NCBI RefSeq assembly: GCF_030409415.1
Contig: NZ_JAUFPW010000036.1
Span: 248,001 to 312,000 of the forward strand
Length of the DNA stretch: 64,000 nucleotides
Reading direction: 5' to 3'
Source of the DNA: Pedobacter aquatilis
GTDB taxonomy: Bacteria > Bacteroidota > Bacteroidia > Sphingobacteriales > Sphingobacteriaceae
Shown here: positions 21,090 to 29,023 of the stretch, piece by piece
Layout: every line of letters begins with the position of its first letter
Numbering within the stretch: position 1 is the first letter of the stretch
The notes under the pieces: generated by a model
The model's input: the letters and a program-made list of their open reading frames with translations, nothing else
Told to the model about the DNA's origin: nothing
Database searches by the model: none
Program-made: the position numbers and the translations under genes

Positions 21090-21506
21090 TTAAGAAAGGA
21101 TTAGAGACTTTGGCGGTTGCCAGATTTTTCCGGCGTAAGCCGAGTAAATAACACAATCGTTATTTAAGATTATTTTTTGCTCGGGAACAAGATTAGAAAT
21201 TCTTTTTAGCATTATGCCAAAAGAAGGTGGCAATGCAGGGCTTAAAGCATTCGCAGCACAAAAGCTGTGTGTTTTAAATGGCAACTGATTATCCCTAGCT
21301 TCATCATTATCTGTGTGCGGAATGTTTCCGTAATGATGCACAAGATAGCCTACAAAAGTTATATTTTCATCAATACCTTTATGCTCAAAAAAATGCTGAA
21401 ATAACACAGGCAATTTGGCCAATTCCTGCAATTCTGTAGTAGAGAACAGGTAAAAACTTATTAGCAGTATGTGTATTAATCTTTTCAACAGCCCAAAATT
21501 AACCAA
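21090..21506 (-). CDS. small exported protein upstream of the CusA-type pump
   Basis: A protein of up to 138 residues. There is no ATG near the 5' end; the longest frame starts with TTG at 21506, and a second TTG at 21488 would give MKRLIHILLISFYLFSTTEL, which looks like a more natural signal peptide. Histidines cluster in HFFEHKG and VHHYGNIPHTDND, and the end is the characteristic IWQPPKS. I recall similar small proteins with the same IWQPPK tail in front of CusA-type pumps in other Bacteroidota, but no functional name. It is probably periplasmic and possibly metal-binding. It leads the metal-efflux operon, 149 bases before the pump gene. Confidence 0.7.
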   Translation of the reverse strand: MVNFGLLKRLIHILLISFYLFSTTELQELAKLPVLFQHFFEHKGIDENITFVGYLVHHYGNIPHTDNDEARDNQLPFKTHSFCAANALSPALPPSFGIMLKRISNLVPEQKIILNNDCVIYSAYAGKIWQPPKSLILS

Positions 21507-21752
21507 TTGAGTTTTAAAAGCAAGAAATGGGTGTAATTTTTACTATGAATTATGAAATAAGATTTAGAATATTGTTACTACAGGATTACAATCACCAATT
21601 AATTAAACCTTAACATAAAAGGTATTTAATGTACAAACATAGGTTTCAGCGACTATTTAATAATTATTTACAATGTTTACGTTTTTATTTACAATTCGAA
21701 TGATTCGATTCGGAAAACGTCAAGCTAGATTTGCTGAATCAATTCGAAAATT

Positions 21753-22310
21753 ATGAAAAATTTAAAAAGAATCACCTATGTATTAATCTTACCGCTTGTT
21801 GTGGTAAGCGGATTAGTTTTCGCTAACCGTGAAACTAAAAATGACGTTAAACCATCTCCAATCCTAACCAGTGCCGAGCGTAATGCCCGTGCAATGGAAG
21901 ATAGAAAAAAATGGGAAGCCTCTCCCGATGGTTTAAAGTACAAAGAATGGGAACTATCTCTTGATGGTAAAAGAGTGCATGCTAGTTATGATAAAATAAG
22001 AAAGTACATCAAGGATTTCAGTAATATGGAGGCCATTATTACATCTGTTACTTATCGTCGTCCAAATGCGAATTCATCATCACCAAAATGGCTTATTGTT
22101 AAGATTGATGGCGAGGAATATATGATGCAATTTAATGCTAAAGAATTCGAATCGCTAAAGAGCCTTAAGGTAAACGATAAAGTCATTGTAAAAAGCCACA
22201 GCGCTGGATATTCTCCAAATCATCTGTATTTAATTGTATCTGGCGATTATATTGAACATAATAATAAAGTACTTTTTAAACGTGAATTTAATAAAAATGG
22301 TGGTTGTTAA
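21753..22310 (+). CDS. hypothetical exported protein (185 aa)
   Basis: The N-terminal signal peptide or anchor covers residues about 6-25 (ITYVLILPLVVVSGLVFA). The mature part starts with a charged helical segment (SAERNARAMEDRKKWEASPDG) that resembles stress-related secreted proteins. Residues about 90-180 form a beta-rich domain (AIITSVTYRR, KWLIVKIDGEEYMMQF, LKVNDKVIVKSHSAG, HLYLIVSGDYIEHNNKVLFKR) that could be an OB-like or SH3-like barrel. I recognise no named family. It is divergent from the metal-efflux operon across a 246-base gap. A bidirectional terminator follows. A role in metal homeostasis is only a guess from position. Confidence 0.8.
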   Translation: MKNLKRITYVLILPLVVVSGLVFANRETKNDVKPSPILTSAERNARAMEDRKKWEASPDGLKYKEWELSLDGKRVHASYDKIRKYIKDFSNMEAIITSVTYRRPNANSSSPKWLIVKIDGEEYMMQFNAKEFESLKSLKVNDKVIVKSHSAGYSPNHLYLIVSGDYIEHNNKVLFKREFNKNGGC

Positions 22311-22346
22311 AATTTACGTTTTATAAAATTAGAAAAGAGCAAAAGT

Positions 22347-22374
22347 AAAAAGCCTGACAAATGTCAGGCCTTTT
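22347..22374. terminator. bidirectional terminator between the exported protein and tRNA-Leu
   Basis: GCCTGACA (22352-22359) pairs with TGTCAGGC (22362-22369). The stem is preceded by a run of A and followed by TTTT, so it can end transcripts of the plus-strand gene at 21753-22310 and of the minus-strand tRNA. Confidence 0.8.
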
Positions 22375-22378
22375 ATTG

Positions 22379-22462
22379 TACTCAAGAGGAGATTCGAACT
22401 CCCACACCCGTACGGGCGCCAGCCCCTCAAGCTGGTGCGTCTACCAATTTCGCCACCTGAGT
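22379..22462 (-). tRNA. tRNA-Leu (anticodon GAG)
   Basis: An 84-nucleotide cloverleaf on the minus strand. The acceptor stem pairs ACTCAGG with CTTGAGT (one G-U), the D-arm contains GAAATTGGTAGACGC, the anticodon arm is CCAGC-TTGAGGG-GCTGG with anticodon GAG, a long variable arm (GCCCGTACGGGT) marks a class II tRNA, and the T-arm contains GTTCGAATC. The 3' CCA is not encoded (the sequence reads CAA after the discriminator A). It decodes CUU and CUC leucine codons. Confidence 0.96.
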
Positions 22463-22507
22463 TTGCGATGCAAATATAATTTAATTTTAGATTTAAGAAA
22501 CTGCTAA

Positions 22508-23272
22508 TTACAATTCGATTTTTAAGCCATCGTAAGCTAAGCAAATGTTTGCTGGTAAATTTCTTTCTACAGCATCATGCAAGCCTAAGTTATGGCTTAT
22601 ATGAGTTAAATAAGTTGTTTCTGCACCAATTTTTTGAGCAAAAGCTATAGCTTCATTCAAAGTAAAATGAGAAATATGTGGATCTTTTTGCAAAGCATTA
22701 AGTACTAAAATTCTTGTTCCTTTTATTTTAGAAAAACTCTCAGTCGAAATAGTTTTAGCATCAGTAATGTAAGTAAAATCGCCAATACGATAACCAGTTA
22801 TAGGCAGTAAATGATGCATCACTTCGAAAGGAATTATATCATTTGTGCCAACTTGAAACGCTTCACCATTGTTAATGGTATGAAGATTAATCTGGGGCAA
22901 TCCGTGGTATTTAGTTTCAGCAAAAATATAATAGAATTCCCTTTTTAAAGCAGTCTGAACACGCTCTGTTGCATAAACATCTATTACTTTATGCAGCAAA
23001 TAATTAAAAGGGCGAATATCATCTAAACCAGCAATATGGTCTTTGTGCTCATGCGTAAAAAGAATAGCATCTAAATCCCTTACTCGTTCTCTTAAAAGTT
23101 GGTAGCGAAAATCTGGGCCGCTGTCTATTATGATATTTTTATCTTCTGTCTCTATTAAAACAGACGTTCGTAATCTATTATTATGGCTATCTACTGATGT
23201 ACAAACTTCGCAATTGCACCCAATTACAGGAACGCCTTGCGATGTACCTGTACCTAAAAAAGTAACCTTCAT
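22508..23272 (-). CDS. MBL-fold metallo-hydrolase, PhnP-like
   Basis: A 254-residue metallo-beta-lactamase-fold hydrolase from the ATG at 23272. A longer frame reaches 23374, but MKVTFLGTGTSQGVPVIGC is the family's natural start. The metal site motif HxHxDH is in FTHEHKDHIAGLDDIRPF, and a further Asp and His are in FTYITDAKTI and LTHISHNLGLHDAVE. A CNCEVC cluster (residues about 20-25) matches the extra structural zinc site seen in PhnP-like phosphodiesterases. PhnP cleaves cyclic ribose phosphate in phosphonate breakdown, but no phn genes are nearby, so the substrate here is open. It follows the 23322-23594 gene closely and could share its transcript. Confidence 0.92.
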   Translation of the reverse strand: MKVTFLGTGTSQGVPVIGCNCEVCTSVDSHNNRLRTSVLIETEDKNIIIDSGPDFRYQLLRERVRDLDAILFTHEHKDHIAGLDDIRPFNYLLHKVIDVYATERVQTALKREFYYIFAETKYHGLPQINLHTINNGEAFQVGTNDIIPFEVMHHLLPITGYRIGDFTYITDAKTISTESFSKIKGTRILVLNALQKDPHISHFTLNEAIAFAQKIGAETTYLTHISHNLGLHDAVERNLPANICLAYDGLKIEL

Positions 23273-23321
23273 CGTAAATAATCTTCCTTTCTTAACACGT
23301 AATATTCTGTTTGTACCTGCA

Positions 23322-23594
23322 TTAAAATAATTCTGTTTGCTGTAAGGAATGGAAAAATTGACGTTGCTTTTCATCTAACAGATTTTCGGCAGGATTAGTT
23401 TGTTTAACTAAATTAATAAGAGCAGCTATTTTACCTTCGAGGTTGGAAAACTTATTTACAACAATAACCTTATTATGTTCGAGTAAGCACGATCCAGTTT
23501 TGAAATTTCCTTTTTCATAACGAACCTTAAAACCCATTGCAAACAGCAATTGCTCCAATTTTTCTAAAGTATGATTTGTTAGTGGCAAAGACAT
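23322..23594 (-). CDS. hypothetical small cytoplasmic protein (90 aa)
   Basis: Starts MSLPLTNHTLEKLEQLLFAM at 23594; the frame extends 12 codons further upstream to 23630, but the part from MSLPLTN reads as the natural protein. It has two helical halves around a central beta segment (VRYEKGNFKTGSCLLEHNKVIVVNKFSNLEG), the feature most likely to be conserved. It ends with helix DEKQRQFFHSLQQTELF. There is no signal peptide or membrane segment. I do not recognise the family. It sits 49 bases upstream of the PhnP-like gene on the same strand and probably shares its transcript. Confidence 0.72.
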   Translation of the reverse strand: MSLPLTNHTLEKLEQLLFAMGFKVRYEKGNFKTGSCLLEHNKVIVVNKFSNLEGKIAALINLVKQTNPAENLLDEKQRQFFHSLQQTELF

Positions 23595-23765
23595 TAGAAC
23601 AAACTTAGAGAAATCTATGCAGCATTTCATATAACAAGAATATTTTTTTAGCGTTTTCTGTTGTCCGTTGTTCGTCTGGCGTTTTTCCTTAGGATGTTAA
23701 TGACGACTTGAGGAACAAAAGTTCAGTGTATTAGGTGTTTTTGTGGCAAAAAAAAATAAAATAAA

Positions 23766-23795
23766 AAAGGTTCAGCTGTTGCCAACTGAACCTTT
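23766..23795 (-). terminator. terminator after the lolA-like gene
   Basis: AAAGGTTCAG (23766-23775) and CTGAACCTTT (23786-23795) form a 10-bp perfect stem about 30 bases beyond the LolA-like stop codon. On the minus strand the stem is followed by TTTTATTTTA. Confidence 0.88.
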
Positions 23796-23826
23796 ATAAA
23801 TCTTATCCCGCAAAGCGGAAAAATAA

Positions 23827-24477
23827 CTATCTTAAATCTACTACTTCAACACCTGGATATTTCTTTGCATCAAAAGCAAAAGTTGTTTCAGGTACGTTTA
23901 CGTTAGGGGAAAAAGTTTTCACATTGTAAGTGTATTTATTTCCATTTTTATCGAATAAAACAACATTTGCAATTTGTTTAGCAGCTTTATCGATACTTAA
24001 ACGCACTTTAAAAATAGATTTTTTCGCATCAACTGGTGTTAAATCAATCATTTGATAGGTTTTAGCACCAGATTTTTCTTCTCCGGTGTAAACGTATTTA
24101 AAACCTTTTTCGTAAACCGTAAAAATTTTTGCCGGATTTATTGCATCTCCACTGTTATCTACATTACTAACTTGTACTTCCTTGTCCTTTTTTAAGTAAG
24201 TCCATTGGCTTTTACCATCACTAAACAACTCTTGATTTGTCATGGCTACTTTATATTTATTCGAGTTTGCCTTAACATATAAAGTACCTTGTTGCGTTTC
24301 TTTAACTTTTGCTTTCGGGTTATCTAGCGTAAAAGAGAAATCAGTTTTAACAATATTATATGATTTGTATTTTTTACTCACCTCTGCTAAAATTGCTTTT
24401 GCCTTCGCATCCGTTTGAGCATAGGCTGAAGTTGTAAAAGCAACAACAACCATTAATGCCGAAATTATTTTTTTCAT
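23827..24477 (-). CDS. lolA: LolA-like outer-membrane lipoprotein carrier protein
   Basis: A 216-residue periplasmic protein with a cleavable signal peptide (residues 1-20, ending SAYAQ). It belongs to the LolA/LolB fold: an incomplete beta-barrel built from strands such as TDFSFTLDN, QQGTLYVKANSNKYKVAM and WTYLKKDKEVQV. LolA ferries lipoproteins from the inner to the outer membrane. The Bacteroidota form is divergent from that of Proteobacteria, and the symbol is given by homology class rather than by proven function. It lies 60 bases downstream of ftsK on the same strand, an arrangement also seen in other bacteria where lolA follows ftsK. A strong terminator follows. Confidence 0.87.
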   Translation of the reverse strand: MKKIISALMVVVAFTTSAYAQTDAKAKAILAEVSKKYKSYNIVKTDFSFTLDNPKAKVKETQQGTLYVKANSNKYKVAMTNQELFSDGKSQWTYLKKDKEVQVSNVDNSGDAINPAKIFTVYEKGFKYVYTGEEKSGAKTYQMIDLTPVDAKKSIFKVRLSIDKAAKQIANVVLFDKNGNKYTYNVKTFSPNVNVPETTFAFDAKKYPGVEVVDLR

Positions 24478-24537
24478 CTTGTGTTTTTTAAATTTTCTAC
24501 TAAAACGTTGGAGTAAATTATTCGCTATTGGTTTAAT

Positions 24538-27129
24538 CTAATCCTTCTTATCTATACTATTCAAGAATTGTTCCAAAGAATATTCATCAGGATATAAAAC
24601 TTCTCGGGCTTTGCTTCCCTCAAACGGACCAACAATACCTGCAGCCTCTAGTTGGTCGATAATTCTACCTGCACGATTATAACCAAGTTTTAGTTTTCGC
24701 TGAATTAAAGATGTTGAGCCTTGTTGGTGTAATACAATTAGCCTTGCTGCATCTTCAAAAAATTTATCACGCTCGTTCGGGTCAAAATCTGCTTTGCTGC
24801 CCTCTCCTGCTTCATCAATATATTCTGGTAATTGATATGCATCAGAATAACCACGTTGGTTACCTATATATTCAGATATTCTATCAACCTCTGGTGTATC
24901 AACGAAAGCACACTGTAGCCTGATTAAGTCGCTACCTGTTGATAAAAGCATATCTCCACGACCAATTAACTGGTCTGCACCACCGCTGTCTAGAATTGTA
25001 CGTGAATCGATTTTAGATAATACCCTGAAGGCAAGCCTTGCCGGGAAATTGGCTTTAATGGTTCCTGTAATAATATTTACCGATGGACGCTGAGTTGCTA
25101 AAACCAAATGAATACCAATGGCACGTGCTAACTGTGCTAAACGGGCAATCGGCGCTTCAACCTCTTTTCCGGCCGTCATCATTAAATCGGCAAACTCATC
25201 AACCACTAATACAATAAATGGTAAAAATCTATGTCCGTTATTTGGGTTAAGCTTACGTTTAATGAATTTATCGTTGTATTCCTTTAAATTTCTAACCTGA
25301 GCATCTTTTAATAAATCGTAACGTTGATCCATTTCGATACAAAGCGAGTTCAAAGTATTTACAACTTTTTTGGTATCGGTTATAATAGCATCAGCCTCTC
25401 CCGGAAGCTTAGCCAAAAAGTGACGCTCAATTCTATTAAATAAAGTTAACTCAACTTTTTTCGGGTCGACCAATACGAATTTTAATTGTGCCGGGTGTTT
25501 CTTAAATAATAAAGAAACCAGAATCGCATTTATACCAACCGATTTACCTTGTCCGGTTGCACCAGCAACCAGTAAGTGCGGCATTTTAGCCAAATCAGCA
25601 ATAAATACCTCATTACTTATGGTTTTACCTAATGCGATTGGTAAATCCATGGCATTTGAAGTCCATTTTTCTGTGTTTAAAATGCTACGCATCGGCACCA
25701 TTTCTGGATGCTGGTTTGGAACTTCGATACCGATTGTGCCTTTACCCGGCATTGGTGCGATAATACGAATACCCAAAGCCGCTAATGAGAGCGCAATATC
25801 ATCTTCAAGGTTTTTGATTTTTGAAATCCTTACGCCAGGTGCAGGAATAATCTCATAAAGTGTAACCGTTGGACCAATTGTCGCTTTAATCTTATCAATC
25901 TCGATGTTGTAATGATTAAGCGTTTCTACAATTTTATTCTTGTTGGCTTCTAACTCTTCAGCATTGACCGAAATTTTGTTGGTGCCATAATTCTCTAATA
26001 AATCTACAGTTGGGTATTTATAACCAGATAAATCTAGTTTTTCATCATAATTTCCAAACTGTTCTACCAAATCATCAGATTTCTTCTCCTCTTCGGTTTT
26101 TTCAATTGTAAATGCAGGCTCTTTTTCTTCTTCAACTGTTGGCTCAACAGTTAAGGGCATAGCTGCTGCAGCCGCGGTTGCCAAAGGTAAGTTTGCTGCC
26201 GATGGAGATAAAACAACAGGTTTAACAACTTCTTCCTCATCTTTTTGCTCAAATCTGTTTGGTTGTAAAACTACATTTTGTTGCCTGCGCTCATTAATTG
26301 TTGATTTATCACGAATAGGGAACTCTATTGGCTCAACCGTCTCTTCAACTTCTCGGTTGTTGGAAAACTTTTCCCTAACCTCATTTACATAATCAGGCGT
26401 TTCGTTATCTAAGTAAACTTCTTTTTGCTTACGCTCTGGTAATTTAAAATCGATATTGTAAGCAATAATCAAAATAGTTAAGCCTGCAAAAGCAATTAAA
26501 CCGGCTACACCAGCCGCTCCAATTTGCGCCGCAAGTAATTTATTGCTCCAATAACCAAATTCACCCTCAACAAAATGCGGCGATTGCGACCAAAAACTAT
26601 GTGCAAAACCAAAGGTTAGTGATAAAAACAACAGAAAGAAAAAACTGTAAGCTAGTGTTTTAGAAATTGATAAAATTTTAACCTTAAAAAGTAAACGGTA
26701 ACCAATTATAAAGAAGGCCAAAACGAATAAGAATGATGCAATTCCGAACCATTCGTAAATAAATTGATGCGATAATAATGCCCCAAATTTACCTAACCAA
26801 TTTTGCACAATTGGAATAGTTACGCCTGAATCTTTTAATTCTTCAGAAGTTTTGAATAAGTTTCCCCAACCACCATTGGCATCAATTACATAACTCTGGT
26901 CATCTTGCCAGGTAAATAAATAAGATGTAAATGCAATTAAAAAATAAAGTGAAAGTATAACAAAAAACAAGCCTACAATTTTTACAGCACGGCCGTCTTG
27001 CAAATCGAAATTTGGTAAATATTCTCTTTTTTCTTTTGGCTGCCGACCAGATGACGACCTGCCTGACGCGTTTTCCGCACCTTTATCTCTGAATGTATTG
27101 GATTTAAATTGGTTTCCCCTTAACGCCAT
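24538..27129 (-). CDS. ftsK: DNA translocase FtsK/SpoIIIE family
   Basis: An 863-residue membrane-anchored motor that pumps chromosomal DNA through the closing septum and activates dimer resolution. Four to five N-terminal membrane segments lie within residues about 50-230. A low-complexity Glu/Pro/Ala linker follows (about 235-390), then the alpha/beta RecA-like motor with Walker A GATGQGKSVG, Walker B-type FIVLVVDEFADLMM and the ATQRPSVNIITGTIK region. The last 65 residues (STSLIQRKLKLGYNRAGRIIDQLE) are the gamma winged-helix that reads polar KOPS-like sequences. The length is typical for Bacteroidota. A possible minus-7 element (TATATTTG on the minus strand, 27155-27162) is 26 bases before the ATG. 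Confidence 0.97.
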   Translation of the reverse strand: MALRGNQFKSNTFRDKGAENASGRSSSGRQPKEKREYLPNFDLQDGRAVKIVGLFFVILSLYFLIAFTSYLFTWQDDQSYVIDANGGWGNLFKTSEELKDSGVTIPIVQNWLGKFGALLSHQFIYEWFGIASFLFVLAFFIIGYRLLFKVKILSISKTLAYSFFFLLFLSLTFGFAHSFWSQSPHFVEGEFGYWSNKLLAAQIGAAGVAGLIAFAGLTILIIAYNIDFKLPERKQKEVYLDNETPDYVNEVREKFSNNREVEETVEPIEFPIRDKSTINERRQQNVVLQPNRFEQKDEEEVVKPVVLSPSAANLPLATAAAAAMPLTVEPTVEEEKEPAFTIEKTEEEKKSDDLVEQFGNYDEKLDLSGYKYPTVDLLENYGTNKISVNAEELEANKNKIVETLNHYNIEIDKIKATIGPTVTLYEIIPAPGVRISKIKNLEDDIALSLAALGIRIIAPMPGKGTIGIEVPNQHPEMVPMRSILNTEKWTSNAMDLPIALGKTISNEVFIADLAKMPHLLVAGATGQGKSVGINAILVSLLFKKHPAQLKFVLVDPKKVELTLFNRIERHFLAKLPGEADAIITDTKKVVNTLNSLCIEMDQRYDLLKDAQVRNLKEYNDKFIKRKLNPNNGHRFLPFIVLVVDEFADLMMTAGKEVEAPIARLAQLARAIGIHLVLATQRPSVNIITGTIKANFPARLAFRVLSKIDSRTILDSGGADQLIGRGDMLLSTGSDLIRLQCAFVDTPEVDRISEYIGNQRGYSDAYQLPEYIDEAGEGSKADFDPNERDKFFEDAARLIVLHQQGSTSLIQRKLKLGYNRAGRIIDQLEAAGIVGPFEGSKAREVLYPDEYSLEQFLNSIDKKD

Positions 27130-27154
27130 TTTCTATCGTAATAATTATAAAGAA

Positions 27155-27162
27155 CAAATATA
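27155..27162 (-). promoter_or_regulatory. possible minus-7 promoter element of ftsK
   Basis: On the minus strand this reads TATATTTG, matching TAnnTTTG. No good TTTG lies at the expected minus-33 distance, so the promoter is weak or incomplete. The leader to the ftsK ATG would be under 30 bases. Confidence 0.35.
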
Positions 27163-27312
27163 AAATATCTGTTACGAGTTTTACATGTTGCATCAAATTA
27201 AATAAAATTATTAAATGCTTGTTAAACCTTAAACAGAAAAATCGGTCTATTATTTTACAACACACAAGTTGCACGTTTTGTCAAAAATGAAACGGATTTT
27301 GTTTTAGGTTTT

Positions 27313-27352
27313 ATCCCGTTTTGCCCGGATAGGTTAAACGGGATTTTTTTTT
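27313..27352 (+). terminator. strong plus-strand terminator with no annotated gene before it
   Basis: ATCCCGTTT (27313-27321), a 14-base loop and AAACGGGAT (27336-27344) are followed directly by eight T residues. The nearest upstream gene is ftsK on the other strand, so the terminator would end an unannotated plus-strand transcript arising between about 27130 and 27310, or act as an attenuator in a long leader of the ankyrin gene. No protein-coding frame is supported in that stretch. Confidence 0.7.
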
Positions 27353-27370
27353 AAAAAATCATTGTTTTGT

Positions 27371-27487
27371 GTTTCATAGGTACTGTAGTCCTGCTATTCA
27401 TTCCAATCTTTTTGTTAATTGCTAAAGGTATATATTCAGGGTTGCTGCAAACAAAAAGTATTTCCATTGCTATCAGGTTTATTTAAC
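27371..27487 (+). repeat. dispersed ~110-bp repeat, copy A1
   Basis: Contains the blocks TTTCATAGGTACT, AGTCCTGCTAT, TTCCAATCTTTTT, AAAAAGTATTT and TATCAGGTTTATTTAA in this order. The same blocks recur in order at 56617-56740 and, reversed, at 54956-55064; block subsets recur at 42312-42395 and 46584-46700. It lies directly after the orphan terminator and about 150 bases before the ankyrin gene. No coding frame is supported. It could be a non-mobile palindromic element or a structured RNA. Confidence 0.65.
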
Positions 27488-27637
27488 TCAGGTTAATGCT
27501 AATCACATGAAGCTGCTTCCCTCGTAGTTTTTTAAGAATGAGCTCACCAAATACGCAATAATATTTAGTTCAGTTAAAAATTTCGACACATTATTAATTT
27601 TTTGTTAATTTAAATCAACTTTTAAATAAAAATCTAT

Positions 27638-28291
27638 ATGAGTACAGGGCAACTTGAAGCGCAAATTGAAGCTGGAGATTTACAAGCTGTTAAAGAAATA
27701 TTAGTTCAGAATCCATCGTTAGCAAATGCGAATACCTCACATAATATATCGCCGTTATTGTTAGCTTGCTATTATAAAAAGCAAGAAATCGCTAATCTAA
27801 TAACAGAATTTACAGAAAACTTAACTTTATTTGAAGCCTGTGCTGTTGGGAAATTTGATACTGCCACGATGCTAATTTTTCAAAATCCAGCGAGTGTAAA
27901 CCAATTTTCTGATGATGGATTCACGCCCCTTGGTTTGGCATGTTATTTCGGGCATGAAGAATTATCGAAATTTCTAGTGCTGAAAGGCGCTGATGTTAAC
28001 TTGGCTTCTAAAAATGGTTTTAATGTTTTCCCGATACATTCTGCCGTGGCTGCAAATAACATAAACATTACTAAAATGCTTTTAGATGCAGGCGCTTATC
28101 CTAATGTTTGCCAAAAAGCTGGATTGGCACCTTTGCATACAGCTGCACAATTAGGTAATATAGAATTGATTATTTTACTCTTAGAACATGGTGCTGAAGT
28201 TCGCTTACGCATGGAAGGCGGAAAATTACCAGCAGATTTAGCAGCCGAAAAAGGATTTAATGAAATTGCGGATATTTTGAGGGAAGATTAA
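27638..28291 (+). CDS. ankyrin-repeat protein
   Basis: A 217-residue cytoplasmic protein made almost entirely of ankyrin repeats. About six units can be seen, the clearest being DGFTPLGLACYFGHEELSKFLVLKGADVN, NGFNVFPIHSAVAANNINITKMLLDAGAYPN and AGLAPLHTAAQLGNIELIILLLEHGAEV. There is no signal peptide and no other domain. Ankyrin arrays mediate protein-protein contacts; the partner cannot be told. Upstream is a 350-base region with repeat copy A1 and an orphan terminator, which leaves its promoter unclear. Codon use resembles the neighbours, so recent transfer is not indicated. Confidence 0.9.
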   Translation: MSTGQLEAQIEAGDLQAVKEILVQNPSLANANTSHNISPLLLACYYKKQEIANLITEFTENLTLFEACAVGKFDTATMLIFQNPASVNQFSDDGFTPLGLACYFGHEELSKFLVLKGADVNLASKNGFNVFPIHSAVAANNINITKMLLDAGAYPNVCQKAGLAPLHTAAQLGNIELIILLLEHGAEVRLRMEGGKLPADLAAEKGFNEIADILRED

Positions 28292-28370
28292 AATGAGTTT
28301 TACGTTACTTAAAATATGATAGGTAATGCATACTCTCAAATTAAATAAAGCTGTTTTTTGATTGTATTAT

Positions 28371-28410
28371 GTTAAGTTTTAAGTTATGTACTACTTAAAA
28401 CGTATAACGT
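28371..28410. repeat. TAAGTTTTAAGT-type palindromic repeat
   Basis: TTAAGTTTTAAGT is followed after a short loop by ACTTAAAACGTATAAC, forming an inverted repeat. Related copies flank pssA (34511-34583) and the winged-helix regulator gene (52533-52600). It lies between the ankyrin gene and the PspC gene and may serve as a bidirectional stop. Confidence 0.5.
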
Positions 28411-28423
28411 AAAAATTAACATT

Positions 28424-28642
28424 TTACTCCCAAATTCTTAACCTCATTTTCTTAATGTATGTTCGGATATCCAAAACAACTGCAGCCAAAAGATAAAAAA
28501 GAATTGGAAAACCGACTGCCAAAAAGGACGAATATATGAAAAACAGCCTCACTTTTGCCGTACTCATATTCAACTTATTCGCTAAATAAGTAGAAACCCC
28601 AAAACTCTGTTGCTCAAAATAAGTTATAATCCTTTGGAACAT
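28424..28642 (-). CDS. small PspC-domain membrane protein
   Basis: A 72-residue protein. Residues about 15-60 match the PspC pattern: a short helix with GVSTYLANKLNMSTAKVRLFFIYSSF, followed by one hydrophobic segment (LAVGFPILFYLLAAVVLDI). PspC proteins sense envelope stress with partners in the phage-shock response, but no pspA or other psp genes are nearby. Short stand-alone PspC proteins are common in Bacteroidota. It ends with a basic tail (KKMRLRIWE). It points away from the 28758-28973 gene's stop by 115 bases on the same strand, so co-transcription is possible. Confidence 0.82.
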   Translation of the reverse strand: MFQRIITYFEQQSFGVSTYLANKLNMSTAKVRLFFIYSSFLAVGFPILFYLLAAVVLDIRTYIKKMRLRIWE

Positions 28643-28757
28643 TTTATTTTGTTTAAATTTTAATTTCTATACCAATTAACGATAGCGAAATAAATTATTG
28701 CTAATCAAACCCTAATTTAATAATAATATTTGATTAAAGTAAAAACAGAAGATTAAG

Positions 28758-28973
28758 CTAGTCTAAAATCAATTTCTCGAAATCTTGTCTATTCTCATGT
28801 TTTATAAACAAAATTTGCTGTTCTTCTAAACCCGAATACTTTCTCTTCAATTCGCTTTTGAACTTTTCCAAATCTACATCAGCCTGTAAAATCACTGTCA
28901 GAGCATCAGCATTGCCCCTTACCTCAATAATTTTATCGGGATAAAGCTCTCTAAGTTCGTGTGGGAATTCCAT
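28758..28973 (-). CDS. hypothetical small protein (71 aa)
   Basis: A soluble 71-residue protein starting MEFPHELRELYPDKIIEVRG. It has a beta strand, LTVILQADVDLEKFKSELKRKYSGLE (helix) and a second strand (QQILFIKHENRQDFEKLILD), an alpha/beta arrangement that reads as a real small domain. There is no signal or membrane segment. I do not recognise the family. It is 50 bases downstream of the DUF2851 gene on the same strand and 115 bases before the PspC gene, so the three may be one transcript. Confidence 0.7.
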   Translation of the reverse strand: MEFPHELRELYPDKIIEVRGNADALTVILQADVDLEKFKSELKRKYSGLEEQQILFIKHENRQDFEKLILD

Positions 28974-29023
28974 ATTTCATAAACCGATTTAAAGGTGGAA
29001 AGTTTGAAAAAAATTGAAGGAAA

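Noticed and set aside
23273-23374. N-terminal extension of the PhnP-like hydrolase (34 residues)
   Set aside because: It overlaps the upstream gene and precedes the natural family start MKVTFLGTGTSQG.
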